64,000 bases of DNA from Echiichthys vipera (GCA_963691815.1 OY829660.1:1511415-1575414); one strand, 5' to 3'; shown: positions 22,297 to 32,563, counted from the first letter of the stretch. Numbers and translations: made by a program. The notes: generated by a model from the letters alone, not told the origin.

Positions 22297-25200
22297 GCTG
22301 CACCTAATTAGAACTGTTTATCTCGGTATTAGGACATTTTTAACTCATGTATTCCTTTAATATCATAAATATGACTTAATAATTCATAACTATAACTTTT
22401 TATCTCGTTATTAGGACATTTAATCTCTTAATTTTGACTTTTTATCGTCTTTTTTACTCATGTATGACATTTTAACTTACAATTAAGACCATTAAAATAA
22501 TAATAATTTTTTATCTCAGAATTTCAACAAAGCTCTTAACTGTGACATTTTAACTCATATTTTACATCATAACACAACATCTGGACTCATAATTTTGACT
22601 ATTTCTTATTTTAACTCATTACTTTTTAGTCATAATTGTGACGTTTTAACTCAGAAAAATATATTTTTCAATCATTACAAGACATTTGATCTCATTATTT
22701 TGACATTTTCACTCTTGTATTCCTTTTATAAATCATAAATAAGACTTAATAATTCATAATTATAACGTTTTATCTCGTTTTGTGACATTTTAACTCATAA
22801 ATTATTATTTTTTTCAATCATTACAAAACATTAGATCTCATAATTATGACATTTTTACTCACAATAAGGATTTTTTTTTACATTTGATCTCCTAATCTCT
22901 TTTATCTTGTTAACATGACTTTGACACGTTAATCTTCTGTGGTTCACTGTTGGAAAGCTGCGCAGTAAAGTTGTGTGTGACCTCAGGAGGAGCCCGATGA
23001 TGAGGACGAGAACGTGATGGACCTGGAGGCTCTGAAGTTACGAACCACCCACGCCGTGAGTTCAACACGATGCTTTCAAAGGCTCTCAAATCACGTCGTT
23101 AACTTCAACTCTGCATCACTTTGTCGTTTTGTGTGTTTCCCCGGCAGGAAGTAGAACCGTCCACCAAACCGGACGACATCCTGGAGGCGACGGTCGACGC
23201 GGCAGAGTGGAACCTGGAGGTGGAGAGAGTCCTGCCGCAACTCAAAGTCACCATCAGGACAGACAATAAGGTACGCGCTCACCTGAGCACCACCTTTATC
23301 CCAAAGGGGATTCCACCGCGGACTCAATCGCACATAAAATGACCTCAGAACCGCCGTAGGCCTCGTGCTCGTACACGTGTAAACGTGCTTTACTAAAGCC
23401 CACCTCTCTCAGACGGGCCGTGGACGGCAAGCGTGCCGCTCCTAGACGTGGTATGGTTGCACTCACACTGGTCAAAGAAACCAGACTTTAACCGTGTTTG
23501 GGCACGGTACGGAGGCACAGTGTGTGTGCGCCCTCAGTGAAGTTTTGACACGTCCTCCTGCTGCAAACGTCACTGTGGGTGGAATGTAGCATTGATGCAC
23601 GACACAAGAGGGCGCCATTACCCCGCTCACCAGGGATGAAATGGAAGTTTGACTCCTCTCTGACACCTTTGACATGTGTTTTAGGATTTAATCACTTACA
23701 AATGTTTTAAACGCTGCCGTTATTTAAAGGACACCCTTCTTTGTGTCACAGCTGCTGGAATTTCCCAGCATGCTCTCTGATGCGTTTGCTGCTGTTCTCT
23801 GGACCATGTGTTTTCACTCTGCAGGACTGGAGGATCCACGTGGACCAGATGCATCAACACAGAGACGGGATCAAGTCCTCGCTCAAAGAGGCCAAGGTGC
23901 GTTCACTGACCTGTAGTTATAACAGCAGAGACGAGTGTTTCACTGACGTCTGTGTGTGTTTGTGTGTGTCAGCGTGTGTGTGTGTCAGCGTGTGTGTGTG
24001 TGGCTCCACCTGCTGTTTTTTATATGAATTACCGACTTTCCACATCCAGTCACTTCTGCACACTTTATTATTTGACTTCACTACGACGAGCCTCTGCTGT
24101 GTATTGATATGACGACGCACTGCAAGGATTCATGTTTCACTTGCACACGTGATCTAAAGCAGGGAAGTCAAAGTCAAACACATCAGAGGGCCAAAAAAAA
24201 CAAATCTGCAACGAGCCGAGGGCCGAACTGATATAAGACTGTGGGAAGCGTGCCGTTTCATTTCCATGTGTGTGTTTGTGTAAAGAGCCCAAAATGGCTC
24301 CTGTTAAGAGACACGCTTACGACGCAGAGTTTACACTCAAGGCCATTAGTCACGCAGCAGAACACGGGAACAGAGCAGCAGCCAGAGAGTTGAACATGAA
24401 CCAATCAATGGAAGCAACCAGACGACCTCCCCTGACTGTTGTTGACGTTCCCTTTAGAGCAGCTCCATCTAATGGATGCAGAACGTGACCCCAGCCTCCA
24501 CTGTAGCATCTGTTCTATGCTCCTTATAATGTGGGGCGCCTTAGATATGAAAAAAGTTTCAAAATAAGACGTTCATTAAAGGTGCTCCTTATAGTGCGGA
24601 AAATACGGTTCTTCAAACACCCTGTGCTCATCGTCCACCTTCCCTTTAGCCATTATTGGGAGGGGGGGGTCTGAAAGTCGACATCTGCCCTGAATGAATT
24701 CGATTTAATGACATTTTAATAATTTAATTTATTGATTATTTTTCCATTTGCACTGTTAGATCTATAGTTTTTTAATTTTTATAATTTTCTTTATGAATTT
24801 CTTCACTTCTTTCACATTTTCGTGCCTCTCTTGTTCCTTCGGGTCCGTGAGCTTCTTGAAAGTCTGGGTCTTGGGTCCTTGGGTCTTGGGTCTTGGGTCT
24901 TGGGTCTTTGGTTCTTGGGTCTTGGGTCCTTGGGTCCTTGGGTCTTGGGTCTTGGGTCTTTGGGTCCTTGGGTCTTGGGTCCTTGGGTCCTTGGGTCTTG
25001 GGTCCTTGGGTCCTTGGGTCTTGGGTCCTTGGGTCTTGGGTCTTGGGTCTTGGGTCCTTGGGTCTTGGGTCCTTGGGTCTTGGCTCTTGGGTCCTTGGCT
25101 CTTGGGTCTTGGGTCCTTTGGTCTTGGCTCTTGGGTCCTTGGGTCTTGGGTCTTGGGTCCTTGGGTCTTGGGTCCTTGGGTCTTGGGTCTTGGGTCTTGG

Positions 25201-28200
25201 GTCCTTGGGTCTTGGGTCCTTGGGTCCTTGGCTCTTGGATCTTGGGTCTTGGGTCCTGGGTCTTGGGTCCTTGGGTCTTGGGTCCTTGGCTCTTGGGTCC
25301 TTGGGTCTTGGCTCTTGGGTCCTTAGGTCTTGGGTCCTTGGGTCTTGGGTCTTGGGTCTTGGGTCCTTGGGTCTTGGGTCCTTGGGTCTTGGGTCCTTGG
25401 GTCTTGGGTCCTTGGCTCTTGGCTCTTGGGTCCTTGGGTCTTGGGTCATTGGGTCTTGGGTCTTGGGTCCTTGGGTCTTGGGTCCTTGGGTCTTGGGTCC
25501 TTGGGTCTTGGGTCCTTGGGTCTTGGGTCATTGGGTCTTGGGTCTTGGGTCCTTGGGTCTTGGCTCTTGGCTCTTGGGTCCTTGGGTCTTGGGTCCTTGG
25601 GTCTTGGGTCCTTGGGTCTTGGGTCTTTGGTCCTGGAGTCCTTGGGTCTTGGGTCCTGGGGTCCTTGGGTCTTGGGTCCTTGGGTCTTGGGTCCTGGGGC
25701 CGTGAGTTTCACTTGTGTCGGTCCTGTGGTGTCTCTGCAGAGCTTCCTGGACAAACTGCAGGAGGACATCGGTAAGACTCTGGAGAAGGTGAGCAGCAGA
25801 GAGAAATACATCAACAACCAGCTGGAGCATCTGATCCAGGAGTACCGCAGCGCTCAGGCCAAACTCAGCGAGGTGAACGCCAACACGCCGCCGCTCTCAA
25901 GACGCCAAAAATATATACAAACGAAATGAACGGGGAAGTAAATGCTGTTCTGTCCTGGTTTAGATTTCAAACTCAAACATTTCATTTCAAAGACGACAAT
26001 ATTAATCATTATAATGAGAAAGTTCCTCAAAAAAACAACAAAGTAAACAAATACGGCGTTATTTTATGATACAAAGTCTTTATTTATGATACAAAGTCTT
26101 TATTTTATGATACAAAGTCTTTATTTTATGATACAAAGTCTTTATTTTATGATACAAAGTCTTTATTTTATGATACAAAGTCTTTATTTTATGATACAAA
26201 GTCTTTATTTTATGATTCAAAGTCTTTATTTTATGATACAAAGTCTTTATTTTATGATACAAAGTCTTTATTTTATGATTCAAAGTCTTTATTTTATGAA
26301 ACAAAGTCTTTATTTTATGATACAAAGTCTTTATTTTATGATACAAAGTCTTTATTTTAAGATACAAAGTCTTTATTTTATGATACAAAGTCTTTATTTT
26401 ATGATTCAAAGTCTTTAATTATGATACAAAGTCTTTAAATTATGATACAAAGTCTTTATTTTATGATACAAAGTCTTTATTTTAAGATACAAAGTCTTTA
26501 TTTTATGACACAAAGTCTTTATTTATGATACAAAGTCTTTATTTTATGATACGAAGTCTTTATTTAATGATACAAAGTCTTTATTTTATGATACAAAGTC
26601 TTTATTTTATGATTCAAAGTCTTTAATTATGATACAAAGTCTTTATTTTATGATACAAAGTCTTTATTTTACGATACAAAGTCTTTATTTTATGATACAA
26701 AGTCTTTATTTTATGATACAAAGTCTTTATTTTATGATACAAAGTCTTTAATTAATGTTACAAAGTCTTTATTTTATGATACAAAGTCTTTATTTTATGA
26801 TACAAAGTCTTTATTTAATGATACAAAGTCTTTATTTTATGATACAAAGTCTTTATTTTATGATACAAAGTCTTTATTTTATGATACAAAGTCTTTAATT
26901 AATGTTACAAAGTCTTTATTTTATGATTCAAAGTCTTTATTTTATGATACAAAGTCTGTATTTTATGATTCAAAGTCTTTATTTTATGATTCAAAGTCTT
27001 TAATTTATGATACAAAGTCTTTATTTTATGATACAAAGTCTTTATTTTACGATACAAAGTCTTTATTTTATGATACAAAGTCTTTATTATATGATATATT
27101 TCGTTCTTTATCACGTTGGCAGGAGTGGGCTCTGATATCGTCACGTGTGGTTCAAATTTTTTGGAGGTTTATAGAAATAATGTGGAAGTTTATGGAAGAA
27201 TCAGATCCTGGAATCAAACCTGTGTTCTCCACCAGGCGAAGGAGCGTTACCAGCAGGCCAGTGGAGGCGTGACGGAGAGGACCCGAGTCCTGGCAGAGGT
27301 CAGTGAACACACCACACACTCGAGTCCATGTGGGGAAACGTCTCCAGGAGGCGGGGGCAGCAGCTCCAGCAGGGGACCCCAAACTTCCCTTTCCCGGGCC
27401 ACATTAACCAGCTCTAACTGGGGGATCCTGAGGCGTTCCCAGGCCAGTGTGGAGATCTAATCTCTCCACCTGGTCCTGGGTCTTCCCCGAGGCCTCCTCC
27501 CAGCTGGACGTGCCTGGAACACCTCCCTAGGGAGGCGCCCAGGGTTCATCCTTACCAGATGATCCTGAACCACCTCAACTGGCTCCTTTCAACGCAAAGG
27601 AGCAGCGGCTCTACTCCGAGTTCCTCACGGATGCTGAACTTCTCCCCCTCTCTCTAAGGCGCACCTAAAAACCTTCAAATGTCTCAAAAGCCGACAGTGC
27701 TCCTTATAATCCGGTGCTCCTTATATATGGACCAATATTGAGCCACAACAGGTCTCCAACTACGGTGAGCAGCCGCCGACTCTATTTTCCCCCGTAGAAG
27801 AAGTAACGCGCGGTGCATGTTGAGATATACGACTGCGTGAAGCGTGCCGTTTCATTTCCATGTGTGTGTTTGTGTAAAGAGCCCAAAATGGCTCCTGTTA
27901 AGAGACACGCTTACGACGCAGAGTTTACACTCAAGGCCATCAGTCACGCAGCAGAACACGGGAATAGAGCAGCAGCCAGAGAGTTGAACATGAACCAATC
28001 AATGGTGCCCAAGTGGAGGAAGCAACAAGACGACCTGCGCCGAGTAAAGAAGACTGAACAGAGTTTAGAGGGAACAGAGCGAGACGGCTGCAGCTGGAGG
28101 ACAAACTCCAACAGTGGGTTGTTGAACAGAGAGCAGCAAGTAGAAGAGTCCGTACGATCACTGTTCCACTGAAGGCAGCAGCGCTAGCACGCCAACTTAG

Positions 28201-28752
28201 CATCAATGAGTTTAGAGGCGGTCCTTAACGTAAACCCAGCCTCCACTGTAGCGTCTGTTCTATGCGCCTTATAATGCGGTGCGCCTTATAATGCGGAAAA
28301 TACTGTAATCCCAAACCATCACAATCACTGGATTTAATCCTTTTCTCTGGGATCTGGGAGAAAATGAGCTCTGGGTTGGGACTTGCGGACAGTTTGTGAG
28401 CTCGTCTGTGTGTTTCTGTTTCAGATCAGTGAGGAGCTGGAGAAGGTGAAGCAGGAGATGGAGGAGAAGGGCAGCAGCATGTCTGACGGAGGTGACGCTC
28501 GTGTCTGATTCTCTGTGTGTGTTCAGCCGTCTTTGTTTGGTTCTGACCGTGTGTCTGCGTTCGTCTGCAGCTCCGGTGGTGAAGATCAAGCAGAGTCTGA
28601 CCAAGTTGAAGCAGGAGATCGTTCAGATGAACGTGAGGACCGGCGTCGTCGAGCACACGCTGCTGCAGGCCAAGCTCAAAGAGAAGTCCAACATGACACG
28701 GGACATGCACGCCACCAACATCCCTGAGGCCGCCGCCGGCCCCTTCTCTTAG
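17848..28752 (+). CDS. ift57: Intraflagellar transport protein 57 (IFT57/HIPPI), complete, 11 exons
   Basis: IFT57 is a subunit of the IFT-B complex that carries cargo along the ciliary axoneme. Exons with GT-AG borders and matching phases: 17848-18002, 19083-19257, 21402-21520, 21849-21939, 22987-23055, 23148-23270, 23825-23896, 25741-25872, 27236-27298, 28425-28491, 28571-28752. They total 1248 nt, 415 residues plus TAG; human IFT57 is about 429. Diagnostic stretches are HQVFVVMEVLLEKLKVL (exon 1, start of the calponin-homology-like domain), AAWLINEAGRPF (exon 2), DDAELTL (exon 4), VERVLPQLKVTIRTDNK (exon 6), WRIHVDQMHQHR (exon 7), SSREKYINNQLE (exon 8), GGVTERTR (exon 9) and KLKEKSNMTRDMHAT (exon 11, C-terminal coiled coil). 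The start is the first ATG of exon 1. The last residues GPFS and the stop are part of a minisatellite. No frame break is seen. Confidence 0.97.
18003..18586 (+). repeat. Intron 1 minisatellite carrying copies of the exon 1 splice donor
   Basis: CA-rich units contain the block CTGTCCAGGTGAGAC or a close variant. This is the same sequence as the end of IFT57 exon 1 and its donor (CTGTCC, AG, then GTGAGA). Six extra copies lie near 18113, 18217, 18310, 18423, 18473 and 18556, all keeping CAG/GTGAGA. The rest of each unit is ACAC runs with CAGGTAACAC words. Confidence 0.9.
18587..18897 (+). mobile_element. Pogo-like DNA transposon remnant, copy A (5' truncated)
   Basis: The short frame beginning MAPVKRHAYDAEFTLKAISH encodes a helix-turn-helix resembling the N-terminal CENP-B/pogo DNA-binding domain. 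The right end GTGCGGAAAATACGG is followed by TA, as in the Tc1/mariner/pogo group. The left end is missing: the copy joins the CA-rich intron 1 array. No catalytic domain is present. It sits in sense orientation in IFT57 intron 1. Confidence 0.65.
19312..19506 (-). mobile_element. LINE fragment (ORF2 3' part), antisense
   Basis: Contains GGGCCACATTAACCAGCTCT and AGGCCTCCTCCCAGCTGGAC, shared with the fragments at 19826, 27349, 60950 and 63738. The longest copy encodes reverse-transcriptase C-terminal peptide on the minus strand. In IFT57 intron 2, facing the next copy. Confidence 0.75.
19826..20164 (+). mobile_element. LINE fragment, sense orientation
   Basis: Reverse complement of the neighbouring family. 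It keeps the frame piece GVEPLLLCVERSQLRWFR before frame breaks, which is characteristic of the end of a fish LINE ORF2. Together with 19312-19506 it makes an inverted pair inside intron 2 of IFT57. Confidence 0.75.
20456..20803 (+). mobile_element. tRNA-derived SINE, near full length
   Basis: A-box-like CTAGCTCAGTCCA near 20463 and B-box-like GGATTGAGTCC near 20508 begin the element. The body matches 2722-2921. The 3' end, ATTTCCCC...GGATTAATAAAG, is the tail type shared with LINEs. It lies in IFT57 intron 2 in sense orientation. It is not a functional tRNA gene. Confidence 0.8.
20804..21401. other. IFT57 intron 2, right part
   Basis: No gene. It includes 20820-21000, with words typical of old interspersed repeats (CAGGACGCCAGTGCAAAGAA). 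The remainder is unique sequence up to the exon 3 acceptor at 21401. Confidence 0.3.
21662..21812. mobile_element. Harbinger-like element, left-end fragment
   Basis: Matches the first 150 bp of the element at 13073-13669 in the same orientation, starting GGGCGCCCTCCCACTG. It stops abruptly at CACACGCATTG, 36 bp before IFT57 exon 4. Confidence 0.8.
22200..22920. repeat. (CA)n followed by degenerate AT-rich tandem repeat
   Basis: (CA)n with small interruptions at about 22227-22294. From 22310 onward, words such as ATTTTGACATTTTAACTCAT recur irregularly for 600 bp. All lie in IFT57 intron 4. Confidence 0.7.
23334..23533. mobile_element. Harbinger-like element, right-end fragment
   Basis: Matches the last 200 bp of 13073-13669 in the same orientation, from GACCTCAGAACCGCC to the end GTGCGCCC. 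It is in IFT57 intron 6. With 21662-21812 it brackets exons 4-6. Confidence 0.8.
24236..24608 (+). mobile_element. Pogo-like DNA transposon remnant, copy B
   Basis: Shares the MAPVKRHAYDAEFTLKAISH frame with copies A, C and D but has a deletion inside the helix-turn-helix (NMNQSM is followed by EATRRPP). The right end GTGCGGAAAATACGG is present. In IFT57 intron 7, sense orientation. Confidence 0.65.
24860..25698 (+). repeat. GGGTCTT/GGGTCCTT minisatellite in IFT57 intron 7
   Basis: Alternating 7- and 8-bp units make about 840 bp of GGG triplets separated by 4-5 bases on the sense strand. The array ends 42 bp before the exon 8 acceptor. Open frames in every reading (VLGSWVLG-type plus, KDPRPKDP-type minus) are artefacts of the low-complexity unit. 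Confidence 0.97.
26058..27100 (+). repeat. 21-bp minisatellite, about 50 units, IFT57 intron 8
   Basis: The unit is TTATGATACAAAGTCTTTAT plus one T, with minor variants. As 21 is a multiple of three, short repeats of FMIQSLY and KIKTLYH appear as open frames. They are not genes. Confidence 0.97.
27349..27655 (-). mobile_element. LINE fragment, antisense, IFT57 intron 9
   Basis: Same ORF2 3' family as 60950-61745. It begins 50 bp after exon 9 and runs to CCCCCTCTCTCTAAGG, where it is joined directly to pogo-like copy C. Confidence 0.75.
27656..28305 (+). mobile_element. Pogo-like DNA transposon remnant, copy C (longest)
   Basis: This 650-bp copy starts at a degraded left end (GGCGCACC) and ends GCGGAAAATACTG followed by TA. 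The frame 27889-28172 encodes the helix-turn-helix up to WRKQQDDLRRVKKTE and then shifts out of the expected frame. It is therefore a pseudogene of the transposase N-terminus, without the DDE catalytic domain. In IFT57 intron 9. Confidence 0.65.
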
Positions 28753-29435
28753 GTCCACCTCCACGTCGGCCCCTTCTCTTAAGTCCAACTCCACACCCAT
28801 CCCTTCCCTTAGGTCCACCTCTACACCGGTCCCTTCTCTAAGGTCCACCTCCACGCCGGTCCCTTTTCTTAGGTCCACCTTCTCTAAGGTCCACCTCCAC
28901 GCCGGTCCCTTTTCTTAGGTCCACCTTCTCTTAGGTCCACCTCCATGCTGGTCCCTTCTCTAAGGTCCACCTCCACGCCGGGACATTCTCTAAGGTCCAC
29001 CTCCACACCGGTCCCTTCCCTAAGATCCACATTCTCTTTGGTCCACCTCCACGCTGGTCCCTTCTCTTAGTTCCACCTCCACGTCGGTCCCTTCTTTAAG
29101 GTCCACTTCCACACTGGTCCCTTCTCTTGGGTCCACCTCAACACCGGTCCCTTCTCCACGCCAGTCCCTTCTCCACGCCAGTCCCTTTCTCTTAGGTCCA
29201 CCTCTATTACGGTCCCTTCTCTTAGGTCCACCTCCACGCCGGTCCCTTCTCTTAGGTCCACCTCCACGCCGGGCCCTTCTCTTAGGTCCACCTCCACGCC
29301 GGGCCCTTCTCTTAGGTCCACCTCAACGCCTGTCCCTTCTCTAAGGTCCACCTCAACGCCAGTCCCTTCTCTTAGGTCCACCTCCACGCCAGTCCCTTCT
29401 CTTAGGTCCACCTCCATGCCGGCCCCTTCTCTAAG
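28738..29435 (+). repeat. 30-bp minisatellite overlapping the IFT57 stop codon and 3' UTR
   Basis: The unit contains GGTCCACCTCCACGCCGG then TCCCTTCTCTTA, with some truncated units. The first unit includes the codons for GPFS and the TAG stop (28750-28752). In-frame stops recur at 28780 and 28810, 30 bp apart. The rest forms the first 680 bases of the 3' UTR. Confidence 0.93.
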
Positions 29436-29719
29436 GTCCACCTTACCAAAAATGGAACGGGCGATACCCGCTCACACTCCGCTCTCATGTTCCAGTTGGA
29501 TCCTTCAAACTTTGTGGAGTTTCACCTAAAAACTGAACATAAACTAACTTTATATTTCAAAAACATTATTTTTGTATTTGCAGCAGCGTCTTGTTCTTTA
29601 ACATTTGAAGTTGAACAGTTAATCCATTTGGTACTTTGTCTTGAATGTCACTTATTTATGACTCAGCTTCGTTTCTATATGAATAGTATTTGACATATTT
29701 TTTGTGTATTTGAACAGAA

Positions 29720-29725
29720 AATAAA
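29720..29725 (+). terminator. Candidate IFT57 polyadenylation signal
   Basis: AATAAA on the coding strand, about 970 bases after the IFT57 stop and before the TRIM gene. It is the first clear canonical hexamer in this stretch. Confidence 0.5.
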
Positions 29726-29729
29726 TGTT

Positions 29730-30540
29730 GATGCAGGTAATAATCTGTCTTCAGACGTCGCCAACAGATGCACTATTTGTTCCTGGAGTGAAATATTTAA
29801 ACTTCAACAGTTAAAGGTAAATTTGCAGCCTATATCAGGTACAGTTGTGGAATCATGAAAGTAATATATGATCCTTCAGATGTGGTTACAAGTACGTCCA
29901 TGTTTTTAATCAGAATTCAAGAAGTCAGAGACGTTTTTAACGAGTAGCCCTCTCTCCCATCTTCTCTATCAGACCTGAATGCAGCATCAGTTGGAATTGG
30001 GTCGCTTTCTTCTGACTCTTTATCTTTGGGCGGGAGGTTCGAGGTTCTCCGTTCCCTCTGCTGTTTTAAGGATGAGGGACTGATATTTTCCCGTCTTGTG
30101 TTCGTGTGACTCCTAGACTATTACACTGTGTCCTGACAGCATGTCCTTTAAAGTATTTTATGACTGTTTAGTGTGATAACTTCTTATGTCAGTCAACTGT
30201 TTTTAACCAAAGAAAGAAAAGTGAACAGAAAGAGTGAGGGAGAGTCAGAGAAATATATCGCCATCACCAAAACCTGAGGACAACACAAAGTACGTTACAC
30301 CTAAAAATGTTTGTTTGCAGATGTGGAGCAGGTTAGGACGGCTGCATTTAATGAGGAAACAACAACAAGTGCTGCTCCTCGTCCTGGAACGCAGAAAAGC
30401 CTGATAACCTCTCCCTGCTCTCAAACACACATAGTTCCTTGTTCCCTCCCCTTCAGATCCACACTGTGAGGATGGGTGTAACCAACCTGAGCTGACGATC
30501 CCCATTCACTGCAGTGACATGTTGTTGAGATCAGAGCTCA
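29730..30540. other. Intergenic between IFT57 and TRIM
   Basis: Unique sequence with no convincing coding frame. It may hold the TRIM promoter and 5' UTR, but I cannot place a transcription start. Confidence 0.35.
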
Positions 30541-30544
30541 AACT

Positions 30545-30562
30545 AGTTTCACTTCTGAGGAA
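30545..30562 (+). promoter_or_regulatory. ISRE-like motif overlapping a STAT-type palindrome before TRIM
   Basis: AGTTTCAC followed by TTCTGAGGAA. The first part fits half of an interferon-stimulated response element, with mismatches in the second half. TTCTGAGGAA is a TTC-N4-GAA palindrome of STAT type. It lies 36-53 bp before the TRIM ATG. Many fish TRIM genes respond to interferon, so the site is plausible but unproven. Confidence 0.3.
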
Positions 30563-30597
30563 GTGAGACTCAGACAGCCGTTGTTACTGAGAGGGAG

Positions 30598-32265
30598 ATG
30601 GCGCAGAAAGGAGTTCAGCTGAACCAGGAAAACTTCTCTTGTTCGATCTGTCTGGATCTACTGAAGGATCCGGTGACTCTTCCCTGTGGACACAGCTACT
30701 GCCTGAGCTGTGTTAAACTCCACTGGGATGAAGAAGATAAGAAGCACGTCCACACTTGCCCTCAGTGCAGGAAGTTCTTTGTACCGAGGCCTGCCCTGGT
30801 GAAAAACACCTTGTTGGCAGATGTAGTGGAGGAACTGAAGAAGACTGGACTCCAAGCTGCTCCTGGTGATCACTGCTATGCTGGACCTGAAGATGTGGCG
30901 TGTGATGTCTGCACCGGGAGGAAACTGAAAGCTCTCAAGTCCTGTCTGGTGTGTCTGATCTCTTACTGTGATCAACACCTTCAGCCTCACTATGAATCTG
31001 CTGCCTTTAAAAAACACCAGCTGGTGGAGCCCTCCAAGACGCTGCAGGAGAACATCTGCTCTCGTCACGATGAGGTGATGAAGATGTTCTGCCGCACTGA
31101 TCAGCAGTGTATCTGTTATCTGTGCTCTGTGGACCAACACAAAGGCCACGACACGGTCTCAGCTGCAGCAGAGAGGAGCGAGAGGCAGAGAGAGGTCGAG
31201 GGGAGTCGACTAAACATCCAGCAGAGGATCCAGGACAGAGAGAACGATGTGAAGCTGCTTCAGCAGGAGGTGGAGGCCATCAACCGCTCTGCTGATGAAG
31301 CAGTGGAGGACAGTGAGAGGAGCTTCAGCGAGCTGATCCATCTCCTGGAGCAAAGACGCTCTGAAGTGAAGCAGCAGCTCAGATCCCAGCAGGACACTGA
31401 AGTGAGTCGAGTCAAAGAGCTTCAGGAGGAGCTGGAGCAGGAGATCACTGAGCTGAAGAGGAGAGACGCTGAGCTGGAGCAGCTCTCACACACAGAGGAC
31501 CACAGCCAGTTTCTACACAGCTACACCTCCCTGTCTCCACTCAGTCCGTCTGCATCCAGCCTCAACGTCCGTCCTCTGAGACACTTTGAGGACGTGACAG
31601 CAGCCGTGTCAGAACTCAGAGAGAAACTACAGGACGTCCTGAGAGAGGGACAGACAAACGTCTCACTGACTGAAGTGGATGTTTTACTGTCACAACCAGA
31701 ACCAGAGCCCAGGACCGAAGCGGACTTCTTAAAATACTCATGTGAACTCACACTGGATCCAAACACAGCAAACTCCTGTCTTTCTTTATCTGAGGGGAAC
31801 AGAAAAGCAACAGTAATGAGAAAAATACAGTCTTATTCAAGTCACCCAGACAGATTCACTGGATGGATTCAGGTCCTGAGTAGAGAGAGTCTGACTGGAC
31901 GTTGTTACTGGGAGGTGGAGTGGACCGGTTTTGGAGTTTCTGTAGCAGTCACATACAAGAACATCAGCAGAGACGGGGGCTCGAGGGAAAGTGGATTTGG
32001 CCAAAATGACAAATCTTGGGTGTTAGATTGTGACGATACCGGTTATAAGTTTTGGTACAAGGGTAACAGAGCTCCCGTCTCAGGTCCTCGGTCCTCCAGA
32101 GTGGGAGTGTACCTGGATCACAGAGCAGGTGTTCTGTCCTTCTACAGCGTCTCTGGAACCAGGACTCTCCTCCACAGAGTCCAGACCACGTTCACACGGC
32201 CTCTCTACGCTGGACTCAGGTTTTCTTATTCTGACGTCAGTGCTGAGTTCTGCAAACTGAGATAG
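30598..32265 (+). CDS. Intronless TRIM protein (RING, B-boxes, coiled coil, PRY-SPRY), finTRIM/TRIM16-like
   Basis: 555 codons in one exon. The RING is C3HC4: C15, C18, C30, H32, C35, C38, C54 and C57, so E3 ubiquitin ligase activity is expected. B-box zinc ligands follow at about residues 98-135 (CDVC...CLVC...CDQH) and 153-190 (CSRH...CRT...CYLC...HKGH). Coiled coil is about residues 190-310, rich in E, Q and R. The PRY begins near YSCELTLDPNTA and the SPRY (B30.2) contains TGRCYWEVEW and RVGVYLDHRAGVLSFYSV, ending at the stop. This is the architecture of the expanded fish TRIM families involved in antiviral sensing. All domains look intact. AGATGG is an acceptable start context. I cannot name the exact orthologue. 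Confidence 0.93.
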   Translation: MAQKGVQLNQENFSCSICLDLLKDPVTLPCGHSYCLSCVKLHWDEEDKKHVHTCPQCRKFFVPRPALVKNTLLADVVEELKKTGLQAAPGDHCYAGPEDVACDVCTGRKLKALKSCLVCLISYCDQHLQPHYESAAFKKHQLVEPSKTLQENICSRHDEVMKMFCRTDQQCICYLCSVDQHKGHDTVSAAAERSERQREVEGSRLNIQQRIQDRENDVKLLQQEVEAINRSADEAVEDSERSFSELIHLLEQRRSEVKQQLRSQQDTEVSRVKELQEELEQEITELKRRDAELEQLSHTEDHSQFLHSYTSLSPLSPSASSLNVRPLRHFEDVTAAVSELREKLQDVLREGQTNVSLTEVDVLLSQPEPEPRTEADFLKYSCELTLDPNTANSCLSLSEGNRKATVMRKIQSYSSHPDRFTGWIQVLSRESLTGRCYWEVEWTGFGVSVAVTYKNISRDGGSRESGFGQNDKSWVLDCDDTGYKFWYKGNRAPVSGPRSSRVGVYLDHRAGVLSFYSVSGTRTLLHRVQTTFTRPLYAGLRFSYSDVSAEFCKLR

Positions 32266-32557
32266 TCTCGTCTCTGCGGTTCCTCTGTCCTGAATGCCAT
32301 TTATTACTCATCTTCATTTGTTTATCTTCTATCTGTCCATCTCTTATTTTATCAGTTGTCCAAAGTCGCAACAACGAGGCTGAAGCTGATACCGGAAACT
32401 GTGGTATTTCCCCTTCAAAATAAGAGTAATGTCAATATGCAGGGAAACATATTACAAAGATAAGAGCTGCTGTCTGAGGCAGTGACATATTTATCATAAA
32501 CATTGAGTTCTTTATTATTTTTCGTGTACTGTTTCTTTAAACCTCATGTTTCCTTTT

Positions 32558-32563
32558 AATAAA
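32558..32563 (+). terminator. TRIM polyadenylation signal
   Basis: AATAAA about 290 bases after the TRIM stop, in AT-rich sequence and before the minisatellite at 32705. Confidence 0.65.

Noticed and set aside
24772..25929. Overlapping 200-317-codon frames on both strands
   Set aside because: Product of the GGGTCTT minisatellite. Only exon 8 of IFT57 at 25741-25872 is real.
29067..29441. Minus frame with DLREGTGVEV repeats
   Set aside because: Antisense of the 30-bp IFT57 3' UTR minisatellite.
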